Shown here piece by piece: positions 28,221-37,195 of a DNA stretch of 47,262 bases. Position numbers and translations under genes: made by a program. Under the pieces are notes generated by a model that searched no databases, was not told where the DNA came from, and saw only the letters and a program-made list of their open reading frames with translations. Source of the stretch: Erysipelotrichaceae bacterium (GTDB lineage: Bacteria > Bacillota_I > Bacilli_A > Erysipelotrichales > Erysipelotrichaceae); contig WSYG01000015.1 of NCBI GenBank assembly GCA_009773735.1, positions 1 through 47,262 of the forward strand, read 5' to 3'. Position 1 is the stretch's first letter. The number at the start of each line of letters is the position of its first letter.

Positions 28221-31200
28221 TCAGCGCTTTTTGAAATAGTCGATTCCATTTTGGAAGAGTTTATGCTCTGCCATATCAGGAATATTTTTATAGAGATCAT
28301 TACTTACACGTTCAGTGTGGGCCATTTTACCTAAGATTTGACCATTAGGTGAAATCAGTCCTTCGATGGCTTCATCTGAGCCATTTAGATTGTAGAGTGG
28401 ATCCATGGTAGGCTGTCCTTTAGGATTGCAATACTGAAAGACGACTTGACCATTTCTGAACCACTCTGTAACCTGTTTTGGATTGACTTTCAAGCGACCT
28501 TCCCCATGACTGATCGGTACTTTTGTGAGTTCACCAGGAACACAATTATGTAACCAAGGAGAAGCATTGGAGCTTAGACGTGTGGTTACAATGGCTGAAA
28601 TATGTCTATGAATCACATTGTGAGTCAAGGTCGCATCATTTTCAGTGAGTTGACGATATTCGCCATAAGGCAACAAACCAGTTTTTATAAGAGCTTGGAA
28701 ACCATTACAGATTCCGATAATGAGACCCTTTCTTTCAAGCAATGCCTCAATCGCTTTTCTTACTTTGATTTGATTTAAGACATTGACGATGAATTTCGCA
28801 CTGCCATCGGGTTCATCTCCACTGGAGAAACCTCCAGGAAGTGCCAAGATATGAGCTGAATCGATCTCATCAGCGAATGCTTGTAGTGAAGATTCAAGAT
28901 CTTCTTTGGTTGTATTTCGAATTCCAATAATGACAGGTTGACCCCCTGCTTTCTTAAAGGCTTTTGCGGTATCTGTTTCACAGTTAGTCCCTGGGAAAAA
29001 CGGAATGACAACTTTGACATCATCAACTGCTTCCCCTGTATACTTTGGCCCCAATCGATTAGTATCTTGAACCTTTAGTTGGATTGCTTCAGGTACTGAT
29101 TTAACAGGATATAGGAAATCTAATCCATATGTATAAGCAGCTTTCGCTTTCTCATAATCGATATCGATCCCATTAAATGAGAAATGGTTTGTAGAAACTT
29201 TACCGATTTTTAACCATTCTTTAGGGACATCAGAACTGGGGGTTGCGAACAGTAAAGAAGCAGGATGATCCTGAAAAAGATCCTCTTCCGTTTTGATTTT
29301 TGCTTTTAGATCATTCCCAAAAACCAAAGCACATACACTTGCGAAAAGACCTTGCTCAATGACGCGTACTGCACTGACTTTGTTGGATTGAACCATCAAC
29401 TGAACTTTCGTATAGGTCTTAACGATGTCATCCAAATCAAAAAGTCCATTGGGTTTACGTTTAGCTTTAACCAAATATAAATGATCAAAAGCAGATTTGG
29501 CTTGTTGTGAGTGAATGTCATCGACTTCAGCAACAGTACACGCAAAGGATACCAAAGTATCCAAAACATCCATATGTTTGAAAGTTCCAGACATACTGTC
29601 TTTACCTCCAATGGCAGGACGTTTAAAAGCCGCTTGAACACTTAGTGCACCAAGTAAAGCTTGGACCACATTGCCCCATTTTTTCTCATCTTGATTAAGT
29701 CGTGGAAAGTACTCTTGGAAAGAGAAAAAGATGTTTTCAATTTTACCACCCAAAGCAATTGTCTTAGCGATCGATTCCAGTACCGCACCTTGTGCACTTA
29801 AGAAAGGATTGATGTCGCTGAGATTTGGGATGAAACCATGAGTGAGAATCGAAACCGTTGAGACATCATCTGTTTCAGTACATATTTTCTGAACTGAACC
29901 TTGGGTTGGTGTTAATTGATTCTTACCACCTAAAGGATAAAGCACTGTGCTTGTCCCAATACTGCCATCGAATTGTTCAATCAAACCTTTTTGAAGACAA
30001 ACATTCAAGGATGATAAATGAGTAAGAGCCGTGTCTTCATTGAATTCAAGACCTTTGTTTTCTACGATTGGATTTTGATGAAGAACAGCTTCAGCGCTTT
30101 GTCGAACTCCATTGGTATCGATTAAATCACGATCCAAATCAACAACTTTATGACCTTTTGAAATCATCTGTAGTCGTCTTGTATTGGTGACTTGAGCGAC
30201 CACTGTGGCTTCTAAATTTTCTTGATGAGCTAAGCTGATAAATGCTTCAACGTCTTTAGGATCCAACACTACTGCCATACGTTCCTGACTTTCACTGATG
30301 GCTAGTTCTGTGGCATTTAGTCCATTGTATTTTAATGGGATTTGATCGAGATCGATAATTAAGCCTTCTGCTAATTCTCCAATCGCTACACTGATACCAC
30401 CTGCCCCAAAATCATTACATTTCTTGATTAAAAGTGAAGCATTAGGATTTCTAAATAGCCGTTGAAGTTTACGTTCTTCTGGTGCGTTACCTTTTTGAAC
30501 CTCACTTGCACATTGAATTAAAGATCCTTGAGTATGAGCTAAGGATGAACCTGTTGCCCCACCGATACCATCTCGACCCGTTCTTCCGCCCAATAGAACG
30601 ATCACATCATGTCCCTTAGGAGTTTCTCTTCTTACCGCATCCGCTCTAACTGCGCCTACAACTGCCCCCAACTCTAAATGTTTGGCTGTGTATTTAGGAT
30701 GATAGATTTCTTTGACATAGGTAGTTGCAACACCAATTTGATTTCCATAAGCACTGTTGCCTTGTGTCGCTCTTTGAGCAATAACGCGTTGAGGCAGTTT
30801 ATCATCAATGGTATCACTGATGCTTTCTCTTACATTACCGCACCCACTGATCCGCATTGCTTGATAAACATAAGCTCTACCACTTAACGGATCCCGAATT
30901 GCTCCTCCAATACAGGTGGAAGCACCCCCAAAAGGTTCAATTTCAGTAGGATGATTATGAGTCTCGTTTTTGAATTGGAGTAGCCAATCTTGAAGTGTAC
31001 CGTTTTGTTTAACCTTGATTTTTACAGAACATGCATTGATTTCTTCACTGTGTTCAACTCGAGGATCATCGATCACCTTGGCACCAATAGTTGCCATTTC
31101 CATCAAGGTCAATGGTTTAAATGTTCGTTTGGTTTGAACTCGATATGCATTAAAAAGATCCAGTGTTGCCTTTAGTTCTTTTTCATATGGACCATGAGGA

Positions 31201-31895
31201 ATGGTGATTGATTTGAGTTGTGTTTCAAAGGTTGTGTGACGACAATGGTCGCTCCAATATGTATCCAATACTTTAAATTCTGTCATGGTAGGTTGACGAT
31301 ATTCATGGGTCTTAAAAAAGTGTTGGATCAGTTGAAGATCAGCTAAACTCATCGCAGCTTTATTGTTTTTTAAGAATTGTTGAACTTGTTTAACTGAAAA
31401 ATCAGAAAAGTGCTCAATGGGTCCTTCATCGCTACTAGATTCCGATAGTTCGATTTCATGTGTCAAAGATTTTTCGCGCATTTCAATCGGATTGATCCAA
31501 TAATGGATAAAGCGTTCTTTTTCTGTGGTGGTCAAGTCTCGATCGAAGATGACCAGTTCAAAGGTTTTTACAGTTGCTTTTGTGTTTGGGTCCAACAGGC
31601 GAATACATTGAATGGCCGCATCTGCTCTTTGATCATATTGACCAGGTAAAGGCTCTTTGATGATTAAAGTTCCTGCGAGCTCAGGTAATTGAATCATCAC
31701 TTCATCCGTCATGGCTTCTGAAAATACCTGAGCGATGGCTTGTGGGAAAATAGCATCATCGATGTCAGCGATGTCATAACCGATTAGGGCTGACACTTCT
31801 GCATTTATCGCCAGTTGAGTTTGAATCAAAGTGCTGAGTGCAGGTGAAGTCAAATCAAACCCAGGACGTTTTTTTATGAACAGGCGGTGCATCAT
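28221..31895 (-). CDS. purL: Phosphoribosylformylglycinamidine synthase, single-chain
   Basis: A 1224-residue FGAM synthase of the large, fused type. An N-terminal PurS-like segment is followed by two AIR-synthetase-like halves (FKNETHNHPTEIEPFGGAST, ATGSS, KCNDFGAGG). A C-terminal class I glutaminase has its nucleophile in GICNGFQAL, with LPGGFSSGDEPDGSAKF before it and SHGEGRLK after. The enzyme supplies its own ammonia, so separate PurS and PurQ are not needed and none are in the operon. I chose ATG 31895, with GGAG six bases upstream and an ATGA overlap with purK, over the upstream TTG. The very long frame is intact. Confidence 0.96.
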   Translation of the reverse strand: MMHRLFIKKRPGFDLTSPALSTLIQTQLAINAEVSALIGYDIADIDDAIFPQAIAQVFSEAMTDEVMIQLPELAGTLIIKEPLPGQYDQRADAAIQCIRLLDPNTKATVKTFELVIFDRDLTTTEKERFIHYWINPIEMREKSLTHEIELSESSSDEGPIEHFSDFSVKQVQQFLKNNKAAMSLADLQLIQHFFKTHEYRQPTMTEFKVLDTYWSDHCRHTTFETQLKSITIPHGPYEKELKATLDLFNAYRVQTKRTFKPLTLMEMATIGAKVIDDPRVEHSEEINACSVKIKVKQNGTLQDWLLQFKNETHNHPTEIEPFGGASTCIGGAIRDPLSGRAYVYQAMRISGCGNVRESISDTIDDKLPQRVIAQRATQGNSAYGNQIGVATTYVKEIYHPKYTAKHLELGAVVGAVRADAVRRETPKGHDVIVLLGGRTGRDGIGGATGSSLAHTQGSLIQCASEVQKGNAPEERKLQRLFRNPNASLLIKKCNDFGAGGISVAIGELAEGLIIDLDQIPLKYNGLNATELAISESQERMAVVLDPKDVEAFISLAHQENLEATVVAQVTNTRRLQMISKGHKVVDLDRDLIDTNGVRQSAEAVLHQNPIVENKGLEFNEDTALTHLSSLNVCLQKGLIEQFDGSIGTSTVLYPLGGKNQLTPTQGSVQKICTETDDVSTVSILTHGFIPNLSDINPFLSAQGAVLESIAKTIALGGKIENIFFSFQEYFPRLNQDEKKWGNVVQALLGALSVQAAFKRPAIGGKDSMSGTFKHMDVLDTLVSFACTVAEVDDIHSQQAKSAFDHLYLVKAKRKPNGLFDLDDIVKTYTKVQLMVQSNKVSAVRVIEQGLFASVCALVFGNDLKAKIKTEEDLFQDHPASLLFATPSSDVPKEWLKIGKVSTNHFSFNGIDIDYEKAKAAYTYGLDFLYPVKSVPEAIQLKVQDTNRLGPKYTGEAVDDVKVVIPFFPGTNCETDTAKAFKKAGGQPVIIGIRNTTKEDLESSLQAFADEIDSAHILALPGGFSSGDEPDGSAKFIVNVLNQIKVRKAIEALLERKGLIIGICNGFQALIKTGLLPYGEYRQLTENDATLTHNVIHRHISAIVTTRLSSNASPWLHNCVPGELTKVPISHGEGRLKVNPKQVTEWFRNGQVVFQYCNPKGQPTMDPLYNLNGSDEAIEGLISPNGQILGKMAHTERVSNDLYKNIPDMAEHKLFQNGIDYFKKR

Positions 31896-32998
31896 ACTAT
31901 ACTCCAATCTTCGATCACTTTTTGAAGTTCAGCATTCTGTGCTGCACACAATGTAATGTGTCCTACTTTACGATTGGTTCGCGCTTCTTTTTTACCATAT
32001 ACATGTAGATGAACATGATTGGGATCCATCACTGTAAATTTTTGAAGAACACTTTGTAAATCCTGCCCTAAGATATTTAGCATTAACGTTAATGAAGTTG
32101 TCTTGGGTTGGATTTGATGTGAACCTGTAATCGCCGCAATGTGTAAGTCAAATTGACTAAAGGTACATCCTTCTATGGTTCCATGGGCTGAGTTGTGTGG
32201 ACGAGGTGCCATCTCATTAAACAAGATTCCGTCTTTGGTCACAAAATATTCAACTGCCATGACTCCGATATAGTTCAAAGATTGAGCGATTCTTAATGTA
32301 TATTCATAGGCTAGTTTTTTAAGCTGCTCACTGATTTGTGCAGGATGACGTGAGGAACTTAAAATGCCATTTACATGAACATTCTCAAAAGGTTCAAAGA
32401 AACTGATCCCATCTTTGAAGCATGCACATACAACCGAGATTTCCTTTTCGAAATAGATGAATTGTTCAGCGATGTATTCATCAGGAAAATTCAGTTTGAG
32501 TTGATCACAATCATTTTGATTCTTAACTGTAAACTGTCCTTTACCATCATATCCATATCGACAACGTTTAATTACATACGGAAAGTCATGTAGTTGATGG
32601 AAATCTTCTTGTTTATGGATTGAGCTATAGTTTGGACATGGAATTTTCAGTGATTGCGCAAATTCCTTTTCCCTTAAACGATGCTGAGACAAGGTTAATG
32701 CGAGTGCACCTTGTGGTACTTTACCATTGAGATTAAACCCATCGATCAAAACACTATCTGCGTTTTCAAACTCATACGTAACTACATCGCTACACTCTGC
32801 CAAGTGTTCTAAAGCCAACACATCATTAAAATCGGCCTTGATAAACGTTTCTGCCAGTTGTGCGCAAGGACATGATGGATCTGGATCGAGCACATTGATT
32901 TTATAGCCTTGTTGAATGGCAGATAGAGCCATCATTTGGCCTAATTGTCCTCCACCAATGATTCCGATATGGGCTGGTGGAGTCAGTCTTTGATTCAT
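31892..32998 (-). CDS. purK: N5-carboxyaminoimidazole ribonucleotide synthase
   Basis: PurK uses ATP and bicarbonate to carboxylate AIR at N5. The 368-residue ATP-grasp protein opens with [17 protein letters not shown], a family hallmark, followed by [12 protein letters not shown], the [19 protein letters not shown] loop and [13 protein letters not shown]. It overlaps purE's stop by ATGA, and the same arrangement links its own stop with purL. The E-K order is as in Bacillus subtilis. No anomalies. Confidence 0.96.
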   Translation of the reverse strand: MNQRLTPPAHIGIIGGGQLGQMMALSAIQQGYKINVLDPDPSCPCAQLAETFIKADFNDVLALEHLAECSDVVTYEFENADSVLIDGFNLNGKVPQGALALTLSQHRLREKEFAQSLKIPCPNYSSIHKQEDFHQLHDFPYVIKRCRYGYDGKGQFTVKNQNDCDQLKLNFPDEYIAEQFIYFEKEISVVCACFKDGISFFEPFENVHVNGILSSSRHPAQISEQLKKLAYEYTLRIAQSLNYIGVMAVEYFVTKDGILFNEMAPRPHNSAHGTIEGCTFSQFDLHIAAITGSHQIQPKTTSLTLMLNILGQDLQSVLQKFTVMDPNHVHLHVYGKKEARTNRKVGHITLCAAQNAELQKVIEDWSIV

Positions 32999-33480
32999 TT
33001 AAAGGTACTGGCTCTAACTGTTTGAGCCATTTCGAATTGATGATCTTTTAGTTTTTTTACCAAATCAGCATCATGGATCGCTAAGATACGAATCGCTCCT
33101 AAAGCTGCATTCTTAGCCCCTGCAACCCCAATGGCTGTCGTTAAAACAGGAATACCTGCTGGCATTTGATTGATCGACAAAAGGCTGTCTAAACCATCAA
33201 GTGCTGTTGTTTTAATAGGAATACCGATGACTGGCAAGTGAGTCAATGAGGCAATCATGCCTGGTAAATGTGCTGCTCCACCAGCAGCCGCAATGATGAC
33301 TTCAATGCCTCGATGTGCTGCTTCTTTTGCATAGTTCACCATATCTTCTGGTGTTCTATGGGCACTAACCACCTTTTTCTCATAAGCAACTTCAAAAGCT
33401 TCGAGAATATTGATGGTTTCTACAACTGTTTCATAATCACTGATTGAACCCATTACGACAGATACTTTGATTTGATCCAT
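32995..33480 (-). CDS. purE: N5-CAIR mutase, class I
   Basis: PurE moves the carboxylate from N5-CAIR to CAIR. The 161-residue product shows the class I blocks [22 protein letters not shown] and [12 protein letters not shown], and the presence of PurK confirms the two-step bacterial route. I chose ATG 33480: GGAGGAG lies four to ten bases upstream, and the ten extra codons to 33510 run through the terminator arm and ribosome site. It is the first gene of the operon, directly after the guanine riboswitch and its terminator. Confidence 0.97.
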   Translation of the reverse strand: MDQIKVSVVMGSISDYETVVETINILEAFEVAYEKKVVSAHRTPEDMVNYAKEAAHRGIEVIIAAAGGAAHLPGMIASLTHLPVIGIPIKTTALDGLDSLLSINQMPAGIPVLTTAIGVAGAKNAALGAIRILAIHDADLVKKLKDHQFEMAQTVRASTFK

Positions 33481-33500
33481 ATCTCCTCCTCCTTGAATAC

Positions 33501-33524
33501 AAAAAGACACCCGGTTGGATGTCT
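33501..33524 (-). terminator. Riboswitch expression-platform terminator
   Basis: On the minus strand AGACATCC-AACC-GGGTGTCT forms an 8-bp stem with one G-U pair followed by T5. It lies 36 bases after the aptamer and ends about 20 bases before purE, as expected for an OFF switch acting on transcription. Confidence 0.9.
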
Positions 33525-33559
33525 CATAAAACCAAAAAATAGCTTGGCAGCTTATTTTG

Positions 33560-33630
33560 ATTTTGTAGTCCCGACGTTTATGGTGTCAGGGTAGAGACTT
33601 GCAGACCGTATTTCTGCAGTTATACAAAAT
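33560..33630 (-). promoter_or_regulatory. Purine riboswitch aptamer, guanine class
   Basis: The 71-nt element has an 8-bp P1 (ATTTTGTA / TACAAAAT), P2 TGCAGA / TCTGCA with loop AATACGG, junction AGTCTCTACC, P3 CTGAC / GTCGG with loop ACCATAAAC, and J3/1 GACTAC. The junction fits the consensus AGTTTCTACC with one change at the variable flipped-out U48; U47 and U51 are kept. The specificity base before UA is C (C74 in xpt numbering), so guanine or hypoxanthine is the expected ligand, not adenine. It should shut off the pur operon when guanine is plentiful. Confidence 0.95.
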
Positions 33631-33643
33631 ATTCAGTTGTCAT

Positions 33644-33676
33644 AAAATAAAAAACACAAGCGCAGATAGGCTTATG
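33644..33676 (-). terminator. Terminator at the end of the leader ORF
   Basis: On the minus strand CATAAGC and GCTTGTG pair (7 bp, one G-U) around an 8-base loop, followed by TTTTTTATTTTAT. The stop codon TAA of the leader ORF lies inside the 5' arm, so a ribosome at the stop would block the hairpin. Confidence 0.75.
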
Positions 33677-33761
33677 CACTAAAGATGTTTGTTACGTCAT
33701 GGATCTGATCATTCAAGTATAAGTTCATAGCCACCTCCGTAACATGCCTATACTTTATCAC
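33672..33761 (-). CDS. Small leader ORF upstream of the purine riboswitch
   Basis: A short ORF in the purE leader with two well-formed starts in one frame. GTG 33761 follows AGGAGG by four bases (29 residues). ATG 33728 follows GGAGG (18 residues: MNLYLNDQIHDVTNIFSA). The stop codon is within a terminator hairpin. I recognise no family. The peptide is not hydrophobic enough to be a membrane toxin. Asn, Asp and Gln, which include nitrogen donors of purine synthesis, make up six of the 18 residues (three Asn, two Asp, one Gln), but there is no run of regulatory codons. It could be a leader peptide for attenuation or a small independent gene. Function unknown. Confidence 0.5.
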   Translation of the reverse strand: MIKYRHVTEVAMNLYLNDQIHDVTNIFSA

Positions 33762-33771
33762 AAGTCCTCCT

Positions 33772-33802
33772 AAAAAAACAGACCTGTAAGGCACCTTAAG
33801 GT
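33772..33802 (-). terminator. Candidate terminator at the head of the pur leader
   Basis: On the minus strand ACCTTAAG-GTGC-CTTACAGGT forms an 8-bp stem with one bulged C, followed three bases later by T7. It lies immediately before the AGGAGG of the leader ORF. No other minus-strand gene lies upstream that it could terminate. Confidence 0.5.
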
Positions 33803-33922
33803 TAAATTTCACCACATTTTTTATTCATCACAGTAAATTATTTATGAATAAAGATTCATGACTTACGTCATATTTTTCATCGGAGACCTTTTTATGTATA
33901 ATAACTTCAAAGGGGATTTTTT

Positions 33923-34750
33923 ATGAAAATCATGACTGATACTGGTAGTTTGATAGGGGTTGAGGAAGCTCAAAGACTAGACATTGAACTCATACCTTTA
34001 CAAGTTGAAGTTGCGGGAACAAATTATCGTGATTATTTAGACATAACCGTGGAGAAATTTGTTGAGTTTACCAAGACAGATCGAGCATTGACCTCTTTAC
34101 CTTCCATTGGACAAATGATGCAAATCTATGACCAATACAAAGAAGGTCTCCATATTTGTGTTGCTAAAGGACTAAGTTCAACGCATGATGTGGCTGCTTC
34201 CGCTTTAGGGGAATTAGATACGAATGTGGTTTTATACAACAGTAAGTCTTTGGTTGGAACACAACGTTATTTGGTCCTTTTAGCGAAACGATTATCAGAG
34301 AAACATAGTGTTGAAGAGATCATCCGTAGAATGGATAAATGTTTACTAGATTGCCAATCCTTCTTAATTCCAGTTGACTTTAATTTTTTGAAGCGCTCTG
34401 GTCGACTATCCCCACTAGCTGCGACATTTGCAGGGTTGATGGGAATCAAGCCAATCTTGACATTTAAACCAGGAATGGAACGCTTAGATAAGTTTGGGGT
34501 TGGTCGAACTTGGCCTCAGGCTTTTGATCATATCTTAAGAAAAATGGCTGAAAGTGCAGTCAGTATTAAACATAAAATCTATATCGTTCATGCGATGAAT
34601 CTAGAAACAGCTAAAATGTTGGAAGACAAGTTAATTCAAAAATTCGGTCAACTTGATATCGAAACCTTGAGTTTCTCACCTGTTTTAATGGCACTGGGTG
34701 GACCTGGTTGTGTTGCCGTTCAATACATCTTAAGAGATGACGATGAATAA
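33923..34750 (+). CDS. DegV-family fatty-acid-binding protein
   Basis: A 275-residue DegV/FakB-type protein. These bind a free fatty acid and present it to the FakA kinase. Family blocks are visible: the start MTDTGSL, a TSLPSIGQ segment like the TSxPS substrate loop, SSTHDVA, and the central FNFLKRSGRLSP that matches the fatty-acid headgroup region. The usual S/T-D-S start is TDTGS here. AAAGGGG precedes ATG 33923, and a terminator-like hairpin follows. A second, diverged copy is at 39183. No FakA gene lies in this window. Confidence 0.9.
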   Translation: MKIMTDTGSLIGVEEAQRLDIELIPLQVEVAGTNYRDYLDITVEKFVEFTKTDRALTSLPSIGQMMQIYDQYKEGLHICVAKGLSSTHDVAASALGELDTNVVLYNSKSLVGTQRYLVLLAKRLSEKHSVEEIIRRMDKCLLDCQSFLIPVDFNFLKRSGRLSPLAATFAGLMGIKPILTFKPGMERLDKFGVGRTWPQAFDHILRKMAESAVSIKHKIYIVHAMNLETAKMLEDKLIQKFGQLDIETLSFSPVLMALGGPGCVAVQYILRDDDE

Positions 34751-34753
34751 ACT

Positions 34754-34780
34754 AAACGACACACTAGAGTCGTTCTTTTT
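34754..34780 (+). terminator. Terminator after the first DegV gene
   Basis: AACGAC / GTCGTT with an 8-base loop is followed by CTTTTT. The stem is short, but its position right after the stop codon supports the call. Confidence 0.7.
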
Positions 34781-35447
34781 ACCATAAGCTCCAAGCGATC
34801 AAGCCTTGACCAATATGATACAGAATGAGATATAAAACAACAGAACTATTGTTTCTTTTCTTATAGAAATAGAGATGTAAAAGTATAAAATCAGAAAAGA
34901 AAAAGAATATGGCTCCTATCACACGCATTGAAGTCAGCTGTGTTGGTTGAAGAACCCATGACGCTAAAGCAGTGCTCACCATCAGAATCAACATCAGAGC
35001 ATAGATATGAATGACCCATCCTATTCCTTTAAAGTCGTATTCTTTATTCTTTTTAGTTGAACTTCCAAATAGCATAAGCATAAATAGTAAAGGTACAGCT
35101 AACCAAAGCGAAGGTTTAGTAATCCCAAAAAACAGAATATAGAATCCTTGTCCAATCAAAAAAAACATCGTTCCCAAAAATAGGAAAGACCGATGTTTGT
35201 ACTTTAAACCCAATGCAATGTCTCCGCTAAACGATGCTCCTAATCCAAGAACCAGAAATATTTCGCGAGTTTCTATTTTTTTAAAGAATACTGCAGCAAG
35301 TGCAACAACCATAAAGTGAAGACATGTTATTGTCTTAATGATTAGGCGTAACTCATTGCCGTCTTCTAGTGTTAGTTTAACCAAGAGTATCAAAAAGAAC
35401 GTAACGCTAACGACATATGTCAATGATATGATTGTGCCTAGTTCCAT
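34779..35447 (-). CDS. YhhN/TMEM86-family membrane protein (lysoplasmalogenase-like)
   Basis: A 222-residue membrane protein with about eight hydrophobic helices. The two conserved acidic blocks of the YhhN/TMEM86 family are present: LGASFSGDIALGL in the middle and FFFFSDFILL near the C-terminus. Animal TMEM86B hydrolyses lysoplasmalogens; for bacterial members this activity is assumed. Plasmalogens occur in many anaerobes, which fits the setting. I chose ATG 35447 because TATAAT lies exactly six bases upstream; no ribosome site is visible there or before the alternative GTG at 35483. This suggests a leaderless mRNA. Family call good, start uncertain. Confidence 0.75.
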   Translation of the reverse strand: MELGTIISLTYVVSVTFFLILLVKLTLEDGNELRLIIKTITCLHFMVVALAAVFFKKIETREIFLVLGLGASFSGDIALGLKYKHRSFLFLGTMFFLIGQGFYILFFGITKPSLWLAVPLLFMLMLFGSSTKKNKEYDFKGIGWVIHIYALMLILMVSTALASWVLQPTQLTSMRVIGAIFFFFSDFILLHLYFYKKRNNSSVVLYLILYHIGQGLIAWSLW

Positions 35448-35600
35448 GGCTTTATTATAAACTTTTAGTTGTTGATGAGCCACTCAAAATGATTAATTTA
35501 TACTTTAAAATAGCACTTTCTGTGTAAGTTTCTGAGGTTGAGATTGCATATGAAGACGATGTAGGGTATGATTCTTTTTGGACATTTATAAAGGAGAAAT

Positions 35601-37157
35601 ATGAGTATTTGTACTGTTGAACATTTAAGTCACGGATTTGGAGATCGAGGTATATTTGACGATGTCTCTTTTCGTTTGCTCAAAGGTGAACATGTTGGCT
35701 TGATAGGAGCCAATGGTGAAGGCAAATCAACATTCATGAGTATTCTGACCAGTAAGTTAACTCCTGAAGAAGGGCGAGTCATATGGTCTTCTAAAGTCAG
35801 AGTTGGTTATTTAGATCAACATACAGTGCTAGAGAAAGGACTTTCGATTCGACAAGTCCTGCAGAAAGCCTACCAATATTTATTTGATGATGAAGCTGAA
35901 ATGCTTCAGTTATATGATGCGATGGCCAATGATCCCGATCTGGATATGGATGAAACACTTGAACGTATTGGAATCCTTCAAGACACACTGGATCATCATG
36001 ATTTCTACATCATTGATAAGAAAATCGATGAAGTTGCTTCTGCTTTGGGATTAAGCACAATCGGTCTAGAAAAAGATGTTGAGCTGTTATCTGGTGGACA
36101 AAGAACCAAAGTTTTATTGACAAAACTTTTACTGGAAAAACCAGATATTTTACTTTTAGATGAACCTACCAACTATTTAGATGAAGAACATATCACTTGG
36201 TTAAAACGTTACTTGCTTTCTTATGAGAATGCCTTTATCTTGATCTCTCATGATATGCCATTCCTAAATGACGTTGTTAATTTGATCTATCATGTAGAAA
36301 ACAGAAAATTGACTCGATATGTAGGAAACTATGATGAGTTTGTTAGAATATATGACCAAAATAAACGTTTATTGGAATCAGCTTATGGACGTCAACAATC
36401 AGAAATTGCTAGGTTAGAGGATTTCGTCGCACGTAATAAAGCCAATGTCGCAACTTCAAACATGGCTAAATCTAGACAAAAGAAACTGGATAAAATGGAA
36501 CGTATCGAGTTAGCTCCTGAAAAACCTCAGCCTGTCTTTAACTTCAAGATGTCTCGTACCTCAGGTAAATTAATCGTAGAGACCAGCGATTTAGTGATTG
36601 GCTATGATGCACCATTATCTAAACCTTTAAAGTTCACACTTGAACGTGGACAAAAGATAGCCTTAACTGGAGCCAATGGTTTAGGTAAATCGACATTACT
36701 AAAAAGCATCCTAGGCATGATTGAACCCATTTCTGGTAAGATCGAAACTGGAGAATATTTATTCATCGGTTACTTTGAACAAGAACAAAAGAAGAACTCA
36801 AATCTGACCTGTATAGAAGATGTATGGCAAGCTTTCCCTTCTTTCAATCAATTGGAAATTCGTAATGCATTAGCCAAAGTTGGATTAACACGTCAACAAT
36901 TGGAATCAAAAGTCAGCGTGCTAAGCGGAGGTGAACAAGCCAAAGTACGTTTATGTAAGATACTGCATACCCCATCCAATGTCTTGGTTTTGGATGAACC
37001 AACCAACCATTTAGATATCGACGCGAAAGAGGAACTAAAAAGAGCGTTGATTGAATACAAAGGCACCATCTTACTGGTTTGCCATGAACCTGAGTTTTAT
37101 CAAGATATCGTGAGTGAAGTTTGGAATTGTGAGACTTGGACGACGAAAATTGTATAG
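35601..37157 (+). CDS. ABC-F ATPase, YkpA/YbiT-like
   Basis: A 518-residue soluble protein with two ABC ATPase domains and no membrane segments. Walker A motifs are GANGEGKS (36-43) and GANGLGKS; signatures are LSGGQRTK and LSGGEQAK, each followed by LLLDEPTNYLD or LVLDEPTNHLD. The basic helical linker (ARNKANVATSNMAKSRQKKL) between the domains inserts near the ribosomal P site in this class. Length and linker match YkpA/YbiT translation factors better than antibiotic-resistance ABC-F proteins, which have longer linkers. AAAGGAG precedes ATG 35601. It is a single-gene unit closed by a terminator. Confidence 0.9.
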   Translation: MSICTVEHLSHGFGDRGIFDDVSFRLLKGEHVGLIGANGEGKSTFMSILTSKLTPEEGRVIWSSKVRVGYLDQHTVLEKGLSIRQVLQKAYQYLFDDEAEMLQLYDAMANDPDLDMDETLERIGILQDTLDHHDFYIIDKKIDEVASALGLSTIGLEKDVELLSGGQRTKVLLTKLLLEKPDILLLDEPTNYLDEEHITWLKRYLLSYENAFILISHDMPFLNDVVNLIYHVENRKLTRYVGNYDEFVRIYDQNKRLLESAYGRQQSEIARLEDFVARNKANVATSNMAKSRQKKLDKMERIELAPEKPQPVFNFKMSRTSGKLIVETSDLVIGYDAPLSKPLKFTLERGQKIALTGANGLGKSTLLKSILGMIEPISGKIETGEYLFIGYFEQEQKKNSNLTCIEDVWQAFPSFNQLEIRNALAKVGLTRQQLESKVSVLSGGEQAKVRLCKILHTPSNVLVLDEPTNHLDIDAKEELKRALIEYKGTILLVCHEPEFYQDIVSEVWNCETWTTKIV

Positions 37158-37160
37158 TAA

Positions 37161-37186
37161 AAGATGATCCTGAGATCATCTTTTTT
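37161..37186. terminator. Terminator after the ABC-F gene
   Basis: AAGATGATC-CTGA-GATCATCTT, a perfect 9-bp stem, is followed by T-rich sequence on the plus strand. It lies between converging genes. Confidence 0.9.
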
Positions 37187-37195
37187 GTGGTTGAA

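Larger units (their letters stand above)
33481..33922. other. Gene-poor region between purE and degV
   Basis: This 442-base stretch holds, on the minus strand from right to left: a candidate terminator, the leader ORF, a second terminator, the guanine aptamer and the switch terminator. On the plus strand TATAAT at 33897-33902 is the likely -10 for the DegV gene. Two small inverted repeats (ATGAAT/ATTCAT at 33844-33859 and TGAC/GTCA at 33859-33870) lie just upstream of it. I could not assign the minus-strand promoter with confidence. Confidence 0.6.

Noticed and set aside
33481-33802. T-box or PRPP/ppGpp riboswitch in the purE leader
   Set aside because: No T-box consensus sequence or ykkC-type core was found; the aptamer fits the guanine class in every conserved position.
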